Assembly (NCBI GenBank): GCA_030041215.1
Contig: JASHOH010000136.1
Location: forward strand, 186,001 to 250,000
Length of the DNA stretch: 64,000 nucleotides
Source: Candidatus Sulfotelmatobacter sp.
GTDB lineage: Bacteria > Acidobacteriota > Terriglobia > Terriglobales > Acidobacteriaceae
Direction of reading: 5' to 3'
Part shown: piece after piece, positions 51,793 to 63,434 of the stretch
How the letters are laid out: every line of letters starts with the position of its first letter
How positions within the stretch are numbered: position 1 is the stretch's first letter
Program-made: the position numbers and the translations under genes
The notes under the pieces: model-generated
Databases searched by the model: none
What the model was told of the DNA's origin: nothing
What the model saw: only the letters and a program-made list of their open reading frames with translations

Positions 51793-53721
51793 GTGCGCAC
51801 TTCCGATCCCTTGCCGGGTGGAATTACATCCAGTAAGCTCTTCACGTTGAGTGCACTGAACCTTAATCCGACTTTTCACAATGTACCGCTACGGCCAGTG
51901 CGCTTCTTCTCGCCTGAGGTCGAGCTGACTCGCCGGGTGGACGGCAGTTTGCTGATGCGCTCCGCAGAGCCTTTGGGGGATTACGACTCTCGCGTGGGCG
52001 AGTGGCTGGACCGCTGGGCGCAAGAAGCGCCAGCCCGTACTTTCATTATCGAGCAGACCCCGACTGGAGAGCGATGCATCTCTTACGGGGAAGCTCGAAA
52101 ATCGGTGCTATTGTTGGCTGAAGGATTGCTCGAATACGGTCTGGGTCCAGAGCGACCGCTCGCAATTCTCGCCGAAAATGGGATTGATCACGCGCTCATC
52201 ATGTTGGCCGGGCTTTATGTGGGCATCCCGATTGCTCCCGTTGCTCCTGCTTATGCCCTCCAATCTATCGATTTTGCGAAGCTGTCCCATGCCTTTAAGT
52301 TGCTAACCCCCGGAATGGTCGTGGTCGACGATGCCGAGCTTTATCGCCAACCGATTGAACACGCTCTTAAAACTGATATACCGGTGATAGCTCTTCGCAA
52401 CGCTTCAGCATCTGCTAAATGGCGCGATCTTGCATCGCTCAAGGCCGATGGCAGTCGTCACGATGAAGTGCGAGCAGCGGCAGCGCAGGTTGGCAGGCAA
52501 ACGATCGCCAAGTTCTTGTTTACCTCAGGTTCCACCGGCATGCCAAAAGTGGTCATTAACACGCATGGCATGATTTGTTGCAACTCCCAGATGAAGCGCC
52601 AGGTAGCGCCGTTCCTGGCGGAAGAGCCACCCGTGATGGTGGATTGGGCTCCCTGGAACCACACCGCGGGCAGCAACAGCAACTTCAGCATCACCCTTCA
52701 CAATGGCGGAACCTTGTATATCGATCCGGGAAAACCAACTCCCGCAAAGTTTGGCGCAAGCCTGGAGCTGCTGCGGCGGGTATCGCCGACCATCTACTTC
52801 AATGTGCCTCGCGGTTACGAGTTGTTGATCCCTCACTTAAAGGCCGACCCCGCTTTTCGCGAGCACTTTTTTCGGCGGCTGAAGTTTCTCTGGTATGCAG
52901 CGGCGTCGATGCAGCCAGCAACCTGGTTCGATCTCGAACGGCTTGCCGTGGAAACGGTTGGGCACAGGATTCTGACCGTGAGCGGCCTGGGTATGACCGA
53001 GACCGCTCCCATTGCGCTGTTTGGCAACGCGAACGCAAGCGGCCCCGGCGTAGTTGGCATACCGGTCGCCGGCGTCGAGCTCAAGCTGATTCCGGATGAC
53101 AACAGCTTCGAAGTGCGCTATCGGGGTCCCAACGTCACCCCGGGCTATTGGCGCGATCCTGCGGCAACCGCGGCTGCTTTCGATGAGGAAGGTTTCCTGC
53201 GTTCCGGCGATCTGCTGAGTTTTATTGATCCGGAGCGGCCGCAGGCGGGTCTGCGTTTCGATGGAAGGATGAACGAAGTTTTCAAGCTGGACTCGGGCAC
53301 CAAAGTCAGCGCCGGCAAGCTGCGCCTGGATGCACTGGATGCCCTGCGCCCTCTGGCCCATGAAGTTGTGGTCGCGGGGGCTGACCGCAAAGATGTACGC
53401 ATACTTATCTTTCCGGACTGGGAGGTATGCGCAGCCGCTGCTGGTCTGGATTGCTCGGCTGAGCCTGCACAAATCGCCTCCAACCCGACCCTCCGGGCGA
53501 TGTTCCACGAACGCCTCGCCAAACTCTACGCCGCTGGAACCGGCAGTTCCAACCGCATCGTGGCTGGGTTGTTGGTCGAAAGCCCACCATCCAGCGCGGC
53601 AGGCGAACTGACGGAGAAAGGCACAGTGAACAGTCGCGCCTTGCAGCGGAACCGGCCCGAACTTGTCGACGCTTTGTTCGGGGATACGGATGAACGGGTG
53701 CTGCGGGTAGAAAGCGTCTAG
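51793..53721 (+). CDS. fcs: Feruloyl-CoA synthetase (hydroxycinnamate-CoA ligase)
   Basis: 642 residues, about the length of Fcs. The start region NVPLRPVRFFSPEVELTRRVDG and LRSAEPLGDY-type segment (SLLMRSAEPLGDY) is characteristic of Fcs. The P-loop is FLFTSGSTGMPKVVINTHGM, later HHTAGS-like WNHTAGSNSNF, the A5 GLGMTETAPIAL, A7 FLRSGDLLSF and A10-like Lys near LTEKGTVNSRAL. It adenylates ferulic, p-coumaric or sinapic acid and forms the CoA ester. The start is a GTG very close to GGGAG. The gene is divergent from the MarR gene and convergent with the hydratase/dehydrogenase gene. Confidence 0.83.
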   Translation: MRTSDPLPGGITSSKLFTLSALNLNPTFHNVPLRPVRFFSPEVELTRRVDGSLLMRSAEPLGDYDSRVGEWLDRWAQEAPARTFIIEQTPTGERCISYGEARKSVLLLAEGLLEYGLGPERPLAILAENGIDHALIMLAGLYVGIPIAPVAPAYALQSIDFAKLSHAFKLLTPGMVVVDDAELYRQPIEHALKTDIPVIALRNASASAKWRDLASLKADGSRHDEVRAAAAQVGRQTIAKFLFTSGSTGMPKVVINTHGMICCNSQMKRQVAPFLAEEPPVMVDWAPWNHTAGSNSNFSITLHNGGTLYIDPGKPTPAKFGASLELLRRVSPTIYFNVPRGYELLIPHLKADPAFREHFFRRLKFLWYAAASMQPATWFDLERLAVETVGHRILTVSGLGMTETAPIALFGNANASGPGVVGIPVAGVELKLIPDDNSFEVRYRGPNVTPGYWRDPAATAAAFDEEGFLRSGDLLSFIDPERPQAGLRFDGRMNEVFKLDSGTKVSAGKLRLDALDALRPLAHEVVVAGADRKDVRILIFPDWEVCAAAAGLDCSAEPAQIASNPTLRAMFHERLAKLYAAGTGSSNRIVAGLLVESPPSSAAGELTEKGTVNSRALQRNRPELVDALFGDTDERVLRVESV

Positions 53722-53729
53722 ATCTGAAT

Positions 53730-53747
53730 CAGAGCGCGCGCCCTCTG
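53730..53747. terminator. Possible small hairpin between convergent genes
   Basis: CAGAG and CTCTG (53730-53734 and 53743-53747) can pair around a GC-rich loop between the fcs stop and the stop of the fused hydratase/dehydrogenase. There is no U-tract on either side, so a terminator role is weakly supported. Confidence 0.25.
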
Positions 53748-53764
53748 TATCGCAAGAGAATCAC

Positions 53765-55903
53765 TTACCGCGATGCCGAAGTCTTGTCCCAGTGTCCGAA
53801 GTTTGAGCCCGCAGCCGCAAGGCGCTCGATCAGCGGGGCCGGACGCCAATAATGACCGAGCGTTTCATGATAGTGGCGGATGCGCTCTAACACGTGGGAA
53901 AGGCCGAGCGTATCAGCGTAGAACATCGGTCCGCCCAGGTATCGAGGGAATCCATAGCCACTGGTCCAGACCACATCAACATCGGCGGCGCGTGCGGCGA
54001 TGCCTTCTTCGAGAACCATCGCACCCACATTAATCAGCGACAATATGCATCGCTCAACGATCTCTTGATCGCCGATATCGCGCCGCAATATACCTCGCTC
54101 GGACGCAAGCTTCTCGATGAGGCTGATCACTTCAGGATCGGGCATGGCTTCCCGGCTGCCGCTTTCGTAACGGTAGAAACCGCGACCGGTTTTCTGTCCC
54201 AGCCTGCCCATTTCTGTCAGGCGATCGGCAATGACGAAATACGGGTCAGGGCGGCTTTCTCGTTTGAAAAGCTGGACGCGCGCCTTGGTCCCGACATCAT
54301 TGCCACCCAGGTCGCTCACCCGTTGCGGTCCCATGGCAAAACCGAAGTTCTCGAGCGCCGTGTCAACCTGTGCCGGCGTGGCGCCCTCCAGCAGCAACTG
54401 CTCGGCCTCACGCCAGTAGCCATCGAGCATCATTCGATTCCCAATGAAACCAAAACCGTCACCCGCGACCACCACAATCTTCTTTAGCAGTTTTCCGACG
54501 CGAAATGCGGTCGAAAGGCTTTCGGGCGAGGTATGGCCAGTGCGCACAATCTCCAGAAGCTTCGATGCGTGTGCGGGAACAAAAAAATGCAGGCCCAATA
54601 CTCGTTCCGGATGCGCTGTGGCGCGAGCGAGCTCGGTCACAGAAAGAGTGGAGGTGTTAGTGGCGATGAGACTCTGAGGAGGAACCATAGAGTCGAGCTT
54701 CGACAAGACATTTTTCTTCAACTCCATATCTTCGAATACAGCTTCGATTACAAGATCGGCGTCCGCCACGTCGGCAAGAGCCACCGTGCTCCGAATCCGT
54801 TGAACCCGTTCATCGGCTATGCCTTGAGTGATTCGGCCACGCTTGACGCTGGAGGCGTAGGTTGAATGAATAGTCTCACGGCTGCGGGTAAGGGCAGCGG
54901 GATCGTCATCGTTAACCAACACTTCCAAACGAGCGTCGGCGCAAGCCATCGCGATGCCACTGCCCATCGTACCGGCGCCAATTATGGCTACGCGCCGGAT
55001 CGCAGCCGGCTGCGCTTGCCTGGCATCCGCAGAAGATGATCCGGCCAATTTGACGGACTCGCGCTCCGCGAAGAATACGTGCCGAAGCGCCAGGCTCTCG
55101 CGTGAGGCCAACGATTTTTGTGCGAGAGCGGCCTCAATGGCGATACCTTGCGAGAACGGCAGGCTGGCAGCTTTGATAGCTTCTATCACCAGATTTTGGG
55201 TGGTCCTTCCCTTCAAGACACGAGCGTGGGGAAGCAGTGCAGCGGCAATCTCGGTTTCATCGAGGTCATCGATGACGGTGCGATTACAGGTCGGGCGCGG
55301 CCCGGTTCCGTCGTGTGCAAGACGCTCACAGAAACTCAGCGCCGCGTCGCGCAAATCGCTTTCCACAACCTCATCCACCAGCCCCCTGGCCTTGGCGTCA
55401 AGTCCCGAAATCGGTGTACCGGAGAGGATCATATCCAGCGCGGCACGCGCGCCGATCAACCTGGGCAGACGTTGTGTCCCACCAGCACCGGGAATGATTC
55501 CCAGCGTGATCTCCGGCATTCCGAGTTTTGCGTTTTTGTGGGCGAGGCGATAATGACAGGCCATGGCCAGTTCAAGTCCTCCGCCCAAAGCGAGCCCGTG
55601 TACCGCGGCGACTACAGGCAAGGGAGAGGACTCAATTCTGGTCTGCACTTGTTGAAAAGAGGGCTCGCCCTGCGGACGATCGAACTCAGTGATATCTGCG
55701 CCTGCGCTGAACATATCGCCGCGCGACATAAGTAATAACACTTTGATGCGGGGTTTTTTTTCCGCCTGTGCAATCGCCCCGACGAGGCCTTGCCTTACGG
55801 ATTGGCTGATCGCGTTAACGGGGGGATTGCCGATGCAAATCAGCCCGACAGGCCCCACCGTATCGGATGTCACGATTCTGGACGCGCCTGTGTCTCTGCT
55901 CAT
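53765..55903 (-). CDS. Fused enoyl-CoA hydratase / 3-hydroxyacyl-CoA dehydrogenase
   Basis: 712 residues from ATG 55903. Residues about 10-190: crotonase domain with DMFSAGADITEF and HGLALGGGLELAMACHYR, the catalytic Glu pair around PEITLGIIPGAGGTQRLPR. From about residue 300: NAD-binding RRVAIIGAGTMGSGIAMA, then NTSTLSVTELARA, PERVLGLHFFVPAH with the catalytic His, and two C-terminal dehydrogenase repeats (GFGFIGNRMMLDGY, YGFPRYLGGPMFYADTLG). This FadJ/PaaZ-like beta-oxidation enzyme beside fcs could hydrate feruloyl-CoA and oxidise the 3-hydroxy product to the beta-ketoacyl-CoA. No thiolase is found nearby. Divergent from the demethylase gene across 81 bases. Confidence 0.88.
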   Translation of the reverse strand: MSRDTGASRIVTSDTVGPVGLICIGNPPVNAISQSVRQGLVGAIAQAEKKPRIKVLLLMSRGDMFSAGADITEFDRPQGEPSFQQVQTRIESSPLPVVAAVHGLALGGGLELAMACHYRLAHKNAKLGMPEITLGIIPGAGGTQRLPRLIGARAALDMILSGTPISGLDAKARGLVDEVVESDLRDAALSFCERLAHDGTGPRPTCNRTVIDDLDETEIAAALLPHARVLKGRTTQNLVIEAIKAASLPFSQGIAIEAALAQKSLASRESLALRHVFFAERESVKLAGSSSADARQAQPAAIRRVAIIGAGTMGSGIAMACADARLEVLVNDDDPAALTRSRETIHSTYASSVKRGRITQGIADERVQRIRSTVALADVADADLVIEAVFEDMELKKNVLSKLDSMVPPQSLIATNTSTLSVTELARATAHPERVLGLHFFVPAHASKLLEIVRTGHTSPESLSTAFRVGKLLKKIVVVAGDGFGFIGNRMMLDGYWREAEQLLLEGATPAQVDTALENFGFAMGPQRVSDLGGNDVGTKARVQLFKRESRPDPYFVIADRLTEMGRLGQKTGRGFYRYESGSREAMPDPEVISLIEKLASERGILRRDIGDQEIVERCILSLINVGAMVLEEGIAARAADVDVVWTSGYGFPRYLGGPMFYADTLGLSHVLERIRHYHETLGHYWRPAPLIERLAAAGSNFGHWDKTSASR

Positions 55904-55918
55904 TTCTTTAGCATATGA

Positions 55919-58263
<2,345 letters not shown>

Positions 58264-58269
58264 TGCAAT

Positions 58270-58285
58270 ATTCAGTATACTGAAT
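58270..58285. promoter_or_regulatory. Perfect palindromic operator ATTCAGTATACTGAAT before metF
   Basis: The 16 bases are exactly self-complementary. The site overlaps the ribosome-binding area of metF. Its core GTATACT recurs at 55938 and 58428, and related GTATAC/GTATGC cores occur elsewhere in the window. One such palindrome by chance is expected in 64 kb, but recurrence of the same core at promoters argues for function. Confidence 0.6.
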
Positions 58286-58423
58286 GTCGGTACATTTTCA
58301 CGACGATGAGACTATTGTCAAGCGTGATGTTTACATAAATGTGCGCCTCTGCGCACGGAATCCGTAAAGAACAGTCGATGCCTTTCGGTTTCTTGTCAGT
58401 TGTTCGCGAAAGCGAGAGTCATA

Positions 58424-58437
58424 TTGAGTATACTTAA
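58424..58437. promoter_or_regulatory. GTATAC operator candidate before the ring-cleavage operon
   Basis: TTGAGTATACTTAA, symmetric at 12 of 14 bases, lies 87 bases upstream of the dioxygenase start and about 150 bases from the metF palindrome, in the divergent gap 58264-58523. Nothing else gene-like is present in that gap. Confidence 0.55.
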
Positions 58438-58523
58438 CGCTCTGCGAGACTTGCCTCTCATGCTCCGGGGCAGGCAAGAGAACGGAAGCAAACATGGATG
58501 AGCCGCGCTGACAAAGGTGAATC

Positions 58524-59492
58524 GTGGAAAACGAGCCCATAATGGATCTCGCTCATCTCGGCCACTTGGAGCTTCTTACTTCCAAGCCGGAAGAGAGCCT
58601 GCGGTTTTTCGTGCAGGTTATGGGAATGACCGAGAGCGGCCGGCAAGGCGACTCGGTGTACTTGCACGCCTATGACGATTATGAGCGGCATTCGCTGAAG
58701 CTGACGGCATCGAGACTCCCGGGGCTGGGCCATGTAGCTTATCGCGCCCGGAGTCCGCAAGCTCTCGAACGAAGAGTGGCGGCCCTCAAAGGATCGGGCT
58801 TCGACATCGGCTGGACGGATGGCGACTTAGCGCATGGCCCAGCGTTTCTCTGCCAGGACCCGGACGCACACAGAATCGAGCTTTATTATGAAACCCAGTG
58901 GTATCAGGCGCCGCCCGAGTTGCGGCCTGCGCTCAAGAACCAGGCGCAGAAATTTCCCGCGCGTGGCATCAACGTGCGCCGCCTCGACCACTGGAATGGG
59001 CTCGCGGCTGACGTCAAAGCCAACCGCGAGTTCTTCGAAAAATACCTGGGCTTTCGTTTGACCGAGCAAATTGTGATGGACGATGGCTCGGAAGCCGGCA
59101 TGTGGATGACGTGCACGAACAAGAGCTACGATTTCGCCTACACGCGCGACCACACCGGCGCCAAGGGACGCTTGCACCACATCACCTATGCAGTCAATAG
59201 TCGTGAAGAAGTTTTGCTTGCGGCGGATATCTGCCTGGAAAATGGCGTTTACATTGAAACCGGTCCTCATAAACACGCAATCCAGCAAACCTTCTTCTTA
59301 TACGTGTACGAGCCTGGAGGCAACCGAGTTGAGATTGCAAATGCTGGCGCGCGGCTCATTTTGGCGCCCGATTGGAAGCCAATCCGCTGGAGTGAAGCTG
59401 AAAGGAAAAAAGGACAAGCCTGGGGACTTAAGACGATCGAATCGTTCCACACCTATGGAACGCCTCCGGTGGAGGGACAAACAAAACCGTGA
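58524..59492 (+). CDS. VOC-superfamily extradiol ring-cleavage dioxygenase
   Basis: 322 residues with two VOC modules (start GTG 58524 behind AAAGGTG; ATG 58542 possible). Module 1: LAHLGHLELLTSKPEESLRF (split), LPGLGHVAYRARS, FLCQDPDAHRIELYY. Module 2 keeps the Fe(II) triad: His in RRLDHWNGLA, His in GRLHHITYAV and Glu in GGNRVEIANAG, plus catalytic Tyr/His-like HAIQQTFFLYVYEPGG. It is a type I catechol 2,3-dioxygenase homologue. It heads an operon with GalB-, GalC- and GalD-like genes, where a LigB-type gallate dioxygenase would normally stand, so it may cleave gallate, 3-O-methylgallate or protocatechuate. Confidence 0.87.
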   Translation: MENEPIMDLAHLGHLELLTSKPEESLRFFVQVMGMTESGRQGDSVYLHAYDDYERHSLKLTASRLPGLGHVAYRARSPQALERRVAALKGSGFDIGWTDGDLAHGPAFLCQDPDAHRIELYYETQWYQAPPELRPALKNQAQKFPARGINVRRLDHWNGLAADVKANREFFEKYLGFRLTEQIVMDDGSEAGMWMTCTNKSYDFAYTRDHTGAKGRLHHITYAVNSREEVLLAADICLENGVYIETGPHKHAIQQTFFLYVYEPGGNRVEIANAGARLILAPDWKPIRWSEAERKKGQAWGLKTIESFHTYGTPPVEGQTKP

Positions 59493-59578
59493 TCGCTGTC
59501 ATGTCGTTCTTGGGGCCAAGACGAGACTGCATAGTACGGAGCTAGGCAGGGGCAATCGCTTCCAGGACAAGTTAAACA

Positions 59579-60298
59579 ATGAATAGCACAAGAACTGCTC
59601 TCGTCCTGAGCGCCCATTCGGCGGATTTTGTGTGGCGCGCGGGCGGGGCGATCGCATTGTATGCCGGGCGCGGCTGGGAAGTGACGGTTGTTTGTCTGTC
59701 GTTCGGAGAGCGCGGCGAATCTGCGAAACTTTGGCGCGAGCCGGGCATGACGATGGAGAAAGTCAAAAGCAACAGGAAAGATGAGGCGACACGCGCGGCA
59801 GAAATTCTCGGGGCTAAGGTGATTTTCTTTGATGTGGGCGATTATCCAATGAGAATTCCGGACAATATACTTTACGAACTGACTGCGCTTTACCGAAAGA
59901 TCCGGCCGGAGTTTGTCCTCACCCACTCGCTGCGCGATCCGTACAATTTCGATCATCCGCTGGTTTCTCACGCCGCGCAGGAGGCGCGCATCGTGGCGCA
60001 GGCCCATGGGCACGAGCCGGGAACGCCGGTAATTGGCGCGCCGCCGATATTCCTGTTTGAGCCGCACCAGCCGGAACAGTGCGAATTTAAGCCGCAGGTG
60101 CTGCTTGATATTACCTCGGTATGGCCTAAGAAATATGAGGCCTTCAAAGCCATGAATGCCCAGGAGCATCTCTGGCATTACTACGAGCGGGTTGCGTTGC
60201 AGCGCGGAGTGCAGGCTTCGCGCAATTCCAACCGCTCCGTGAAATATGGAGAAGCCTATCAGCGCGTATTTCCGCAGGTCACGGAGGAGCTCACATGA
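59579..60298 (+). CDS. galB: PIG-L/LmbE-family hydratase, 4-oxalomesaconate hydratase-like (GalB)
   Basis: 239 residues. LmbE motif [21 protein letters not shown] (His-Ser-Ala-Asp, the variant of AHPDD), then [16 protein letters not shown] and [19 protein letters not shown] with the zinc His. The family contains N-deacetylases, but the GalB hydratase of the gallate pathway of Pseudomonas putida belongs here too, and the next two genes complete that pathway. It would hydrate 4-oxalomesaconate to 4-carboxy-4-hydroxy-2-oxoadipate. The stop overlaps the aldolase start (ATGA). The AHSAD variation is unusual for deacetylases and supports the hydratase. Confidence 0.78.
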   Translation: MNSTRTALVLSAHSADFVWRAGGAIALYAGRGWEVTVVCLSFGERGESAKLWREPGMTMEKVKSNRKDEATRAAEILGAKVIFFDVGDYPMRIPDNILYELTALYRKIRPEFVLTHSLRDPYNFDHPLVSHAAQEARIVAQAHGHEPGTPVIGAPPIFLFEPHQPEQCEFKPQVLLDITSVWPKKYEAFKAMNAQEHLWHYYERVALQRGVQASRNSNRSVKYGEAYQRVFPQVTEELT

Positions 60299-60972
60299 AC
60301 GAACCTGTGGTCGTTCGCAACGTGGAGCAGCCGCCTGCCGAAGTCGTCGCCGCCCTAGAGAAATTCGGCGTGACCACGGTGCATGAAGCGCAAGGACGTT
60401 GCGGCTTACTCGCCTCCTACATGCGCCCAATTTTTCCCGGCGCCACCATAGCCGGCCCCGCTGTGACCGTGTCGCTTCCTCCCGGTGACAACCTCATGAT
60501 CCACGTGGCCGTCGAAGTGTGCTGCGCAGGAAATATTCTCGTTGTGGCTCCGACTTCGCCCTGTACCGACGGCTATTTCGGCGAGCTACTCGCGACCTCG
60601 TTGCGTGCTCACGGCGTGCAGGGACTCGTGATTGACGCGGGCTGTCGCGACATTCGCCCTCTGACGGAAATGAAATTTCCTGTCTGGAGCCGCGCCATCA
60701 GTTCGCAGGGGACCGTCAAGAGCACGCTGGGGTCGGTCAACATTCCGGTCGTATGTGCTGGCGCACTGGTTGAAGCTGGCGATGTGATTGTCGCCGACGA
60801 TGACGGAGTCGTCGTAGTGAGGCGGACGGTCGCGCGCGAAGTAGCGGCGGCCGCGGAACAGCGGGTTCGCAAAGAAGACGCGACCCGCGAGCGGTTGGCG
60901 CGTGGCGAACTCGGGCTTGACATCTACGGCTTGCGCAAGAAAATCGCCGAACTCGGACTTAAGTACATCTGA
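60295..60972 (+). CDS. galC: 4-carboxy-4-hydroxy-2-oxoadipate aldolase-like (RraA fold)
   Basis: 225 residues. RraA-like fold with [57 protein letters not shown] (in parts: [25 protein letters not shown]) holding the substrate Arg and metal Asp, and [12 protein letters not shown]. Class II aldolases of this type (LigK, ProA, GalC) split the product of GalB to pyruvate and oxaloacetate. The ATG overlaps the galB stop by four bases. Confidence 0.82.
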   Translation: MNEPVVVRNVEQPPAEVVAALEKFGVTTVHEAQGRCGLLASYMRPIFPGATIAGPAVTVSLPPGDNLMIHVAVEVCCAGNILVVAPTSPCTDGYFGELLATSLRAHGVQGLVIDAGCRDIRPLTEMKFPVWSRAISSQGTVKSTLGSVNIPVVCAGALVEAGDVIVADDDGVVVVRRTVAREVAAAAEQRVRKEDATRERLARGELGLDIYGLRKKIAELGLKYI

Positions 60973-60986
60973 AAGCTTTTGCCGCA

Positions 60987-62123
60987 ATGTCGGGAAGCTC
61001 GCAAACTGCCATCCCTTGTACGCTGATGCGCGGCGGCACGTCGAAAGGGCCTTTCTTCTTGGCCAGCGATCTGCCCGGCGACATCCAGACACGGGACCGC
61101 GTGTTATTGGCTGCCATGGGATCTCCCGACCCCAGGCAAATCGATGGCGTCGGCGGCGCCGATCCTCTGACCAGCAAAGTCGCCATCGTATCCCGTTCTT
61201 CGCGCCCGGGAATCGATGTCGATTATCTCTTTGCTCAGGTCTCTGTGGAGCAGCCGCTCGTAGACGTCACTCCAACCTGCGGAAACATGCTGGCCGGTGT
61301 CGGCCCCTTCGCGATTGAACGCGGCCTCGTTCGTGCGAAAGACCCAATCACGCCAGTCACAATTTATTTGGTAAACACTGGAACTGTGGCTGTCGCCCAC
61401 GTCCCCACTCCAGGCGGCGAAGTAACGTATTCTGGGGAGACATCGATTGCCGGGGTCCCGGGTACGGCGGCCGCAATCCGCATCGACTTCCGCGATACCG
61501 CCGGTTCAGTTTGTTGCGCTCTGCTTCCAACCGGTAACGCGCTCGATCAGCTCGACGGTATCGACGCAACGCTGATCGACAACGGCATGCCTATGGTTGT
61601 GCTGCGCGCTTCGGATTTCGGGAAATCCGGATACGAAACCCCTGCCGACCTGAACTCCGATCAGGAGCTCAAAGCCCGTCTGGAAGCGATCCGCATTCTG
61701 GCGGGCGAGCGCATGGGCCTAGGTGACGTGCGCTCGAAGGTGGTTCCGAAGATGACCCTGATCGCGCCGCCGCAATCTGGCGGGCACGTTATGACGCGCA
61801 CTTTCATTCCGCACAAATGTCACTCAGCTATCGGAGTTTTAATGGCAGTAACGATAGGCACGGCCTGCATCCTTCCCGGCTCGGTCGCCCGCGGCATCGT
61901 GAAGTCGCACGACGGTCCAGTGCAACGGCTTTCGATTGAGCATCCCAGCGGCGAATTTTCCGTTGAGTTCCAAGTGGAGCACAGTGGTGGCCGGGTGAAA
62001 GTCGTCCGCTCGAGCCTGATTCGAACAGCTCGCGCGCTTTTTCGGGGCGAGCTGCTGGTGCCGGCAAGCGTTTGGGACGGAAAGAATTCCCTCTCAGCCG
62101 CAGTTGTTCCCCAAACCACGTAA
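60987..62123 (+). CDS. galD: 4-oxalomesaconate tautomerase (GalD, PrpF family)
   Basis: 378 residues. The opening LMRGGTSKGPFFLASDLPGD is the GalD/PrpF active-site motif, followed by DGVGGADPLTSKVAIVS, TPTCGNMLAGVGPFA with catalytic Cys, and HKCHSAIGVLMAVTIGTA. PrpF homologues isomerise aconitate-like acids; the position with galB and galC implies 4-oxalomesaconate keto-enol tautomerisation. Fourteen bases separate it from galC. Confidence 0.85.
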   Translation: MSGSSQTAIPCTLMRGGTSKGPFFLASDLPGDIQTRDRVLLAAMGSPDPRQIDGVGGADPLTSKVAIVSRSSRPGIDVDYLFAQVSVEQPLVDVTPTCGNMLAGVGPFAIERGLVRAKDPITPVTIYLVNTGTVAVAHVPTPGGEVTYSGETSIAGVPGTAAAIRIDFRDTAGSVCCALLPTGNALDQLDGIDATLIDNGMPMVVLRASDFGKSGYETPADLNSDQELKARLEAIRILAGERMGLGDVRSKVVPKMTLIAPPQSGGHVMTRTFIPHKCHSAIGVLMAVTIGTACILPGSVARGIVKSHDGPVQRLSIEHPSGEFSVEFQVEHSGGRVKVVRSSLIRTARALFRGELLVPASVWDGKNSLSAAVVPQTT

Positions 62124-62359
62124 CATGCAAAGCACCAAATGTTGGCATTGAACCTATGATGGCGCTGGCGACGGCTCAACGCCAGGGCAACTCGTCAGTG
62201 AGATGGCCAAACGAAGACTTGCGCTTGATTCCGCCGCGCGGTTCTCCTGGCGTTCTCTGAGTGATGCGGTGGTCCGCCCGCGGCGCCGCTCCGGGTGAGG
62301 CAAGCGAATCTCGCGACTGCGAGTGGTGGCTCGCCTTCCTGTGTTCGGAAATTTTGTAT
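62124..62359. other. Intergenic region between galD and the GntR gene
   Basis: 236 bases between convergent stops. CTCGCGACTGCGAG around 62310-62323 forms a five-base stem. No T-run follows it. No open frame of quality or repeat is seen. Confidence 0.3.
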
Positions 62360-63076
62360 TTAACGGTCCAGAGCGGAAAGTTCTGAAGTTCCAGCCGGCG
62401 ATCGTGAACTCACGCGCAGATTGATGCTTACCTTTGCCCCATGCGCGTGCTCGACCATCAGGGCGGCTACTCGGGCACTTTCACCATTTTCCAACGCCTG
62501 AACGATGGTGTGATGCTGGCGGTGCGAATAGAGCAAGTGGTCGTACATGCGGGGAAGGTCAATTTTGTCGAATGCTATGGCATGCGCCGCCGCAAACGGA
62601 ATTCGCCCGTTGCGCTCCAGCGCCGCGGCGACCACTTTGCTGCCCGATCCCTCAACGATCAGCGAATGGAATTGCCGATTCATGTCGCCGTATCGCGCTT
62701 CGTCCGCCGAAACCAGGTGCCCTCTGGCAAAGATCTCATCCCCTTCACGGAGACACTCATGCAGAGAGTGAATAAGGCGACGGGACGGCCCTTGTTCCGC
62801 CAACATCCGAGCGGCCAGGCCCTCGAGCACGCCGCGGACATCAATCGCATCCATGATTTCCTGCGGCGTAAATGCCCTCACGACAAAACCCCGAGTATCA
62901 AGCTGAGTCAGTATGCCTTCCTGCGCGAGGATAGGCAGAGCTTCACGCACCGGGGTCCGGGAAACTCCGAGCTTGGCCGCAAGTTCGACCTCTCTCACTC
63001 GCTCGCCCGGAGGCAGTTCTCCGTGCAGGATCATTTCGCGTATTCTTACGATGACACGTGAGTTTTTGCCCGCCAT
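62360..63076 (-). CDS. GntR-family regulator with FCD domain
   Basis: 238 residues from ATG 63076 (GTG 63124 is possible). Winged helix: IREMILHGELPPGERVREVEL (parts), AAKLGVSRTPVREALPILAQEGIL and LDTRGFVVRAFT. The FCD sensor follows, with metal-ligand candidates in GDMNRQFHSLIVEGSG and LLYSHRQHHTIV plus LMVEHAHGA. FCD GntR proteins, including VanR of aromatic demethylation, respond to organic acids. TTTGTATGCAAA overlaps its start, so it may autoregulate. It faces the second demethylase gene across a 358-base region. Confidence 0.85.
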   Translation of the reverse strand: MAGKNSRVIVRIREMILHGELPPGERVREVELAAKLGVSRTPVREALPILAQEGILTQLDTRGFVVRAFTPQEIMDAIDVRGVLEGLAARMLAEQGPSRRLIHSLHECLREGDEIFARGHLVSADEARYGDMNRQFHSLIVEGSGSKVVAAALERNGRIPFAAAHAIAFDKIDLPRMYDHLLYSHRQHHTIVQALENGESARVAALMVEHAHGAKVSINLRVSSRSPAGTSELSALDR

Positions 63077-63088
63077 TTGTATGCAAAT
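63075..63088. promoter_or_regulatory. Operator-like element at the GntR gene start
   Basis: ATTTGTATGCAAAT is symmetric at 12 of 14 bases and overlaps the ATG of the GntR gene. The core GTATGC is a one-base variant of GTATAC. A position covering the start codon fits autorepression. Confidence 0.4.
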
Positions 63089-63124
63089 TGGACGCGCCTG
63101 TAATTTGAGGCCAAATCCGTGCAC

Positions 63125-63434
63125 ATTCTACTACGCCGGCTCTAGGTTTCCAGTAAGAAACCGCCTAACGAATGCATACAACATTATGCAAACTCCTGTG
63201 AATCACAGTGGAGATCAAAAGCTCCGCGATACCGGCATAAGAACTGACAAACCGTTAAAGACCAATGGCAGAGCTCTTTTCCCTTAAAATTAGGGATTGC
63301 CAGCGTCGCAGCCGCCCGGGCTTGACTGTATACATATCATTCATTAAGAATGCAACAGTTCCAGAACGCGTATGCATCTTCCGCCTGCTGGAAATGCAGC
63401 AGGGAGTGCGACATACGGGAACAGAGTCGCGATC
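63125..63434. promoter_or_regulatory. Divergent control region between GntR and second demethylase genes
   Basis: About 310 bases without a gene. AATGCATACAACATTATGCA at 63171-63190 holds two inverted TGCAT/ATGCA steps, and ACTGTATACATAT around 63325-63337 has a GTATAC core about 100 bases before the demethylase ATG. GCGTATGCATCTT around 63370 is another weak copy. No clear sigma-70 promoter can be singled out. Confidence 0.45.
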
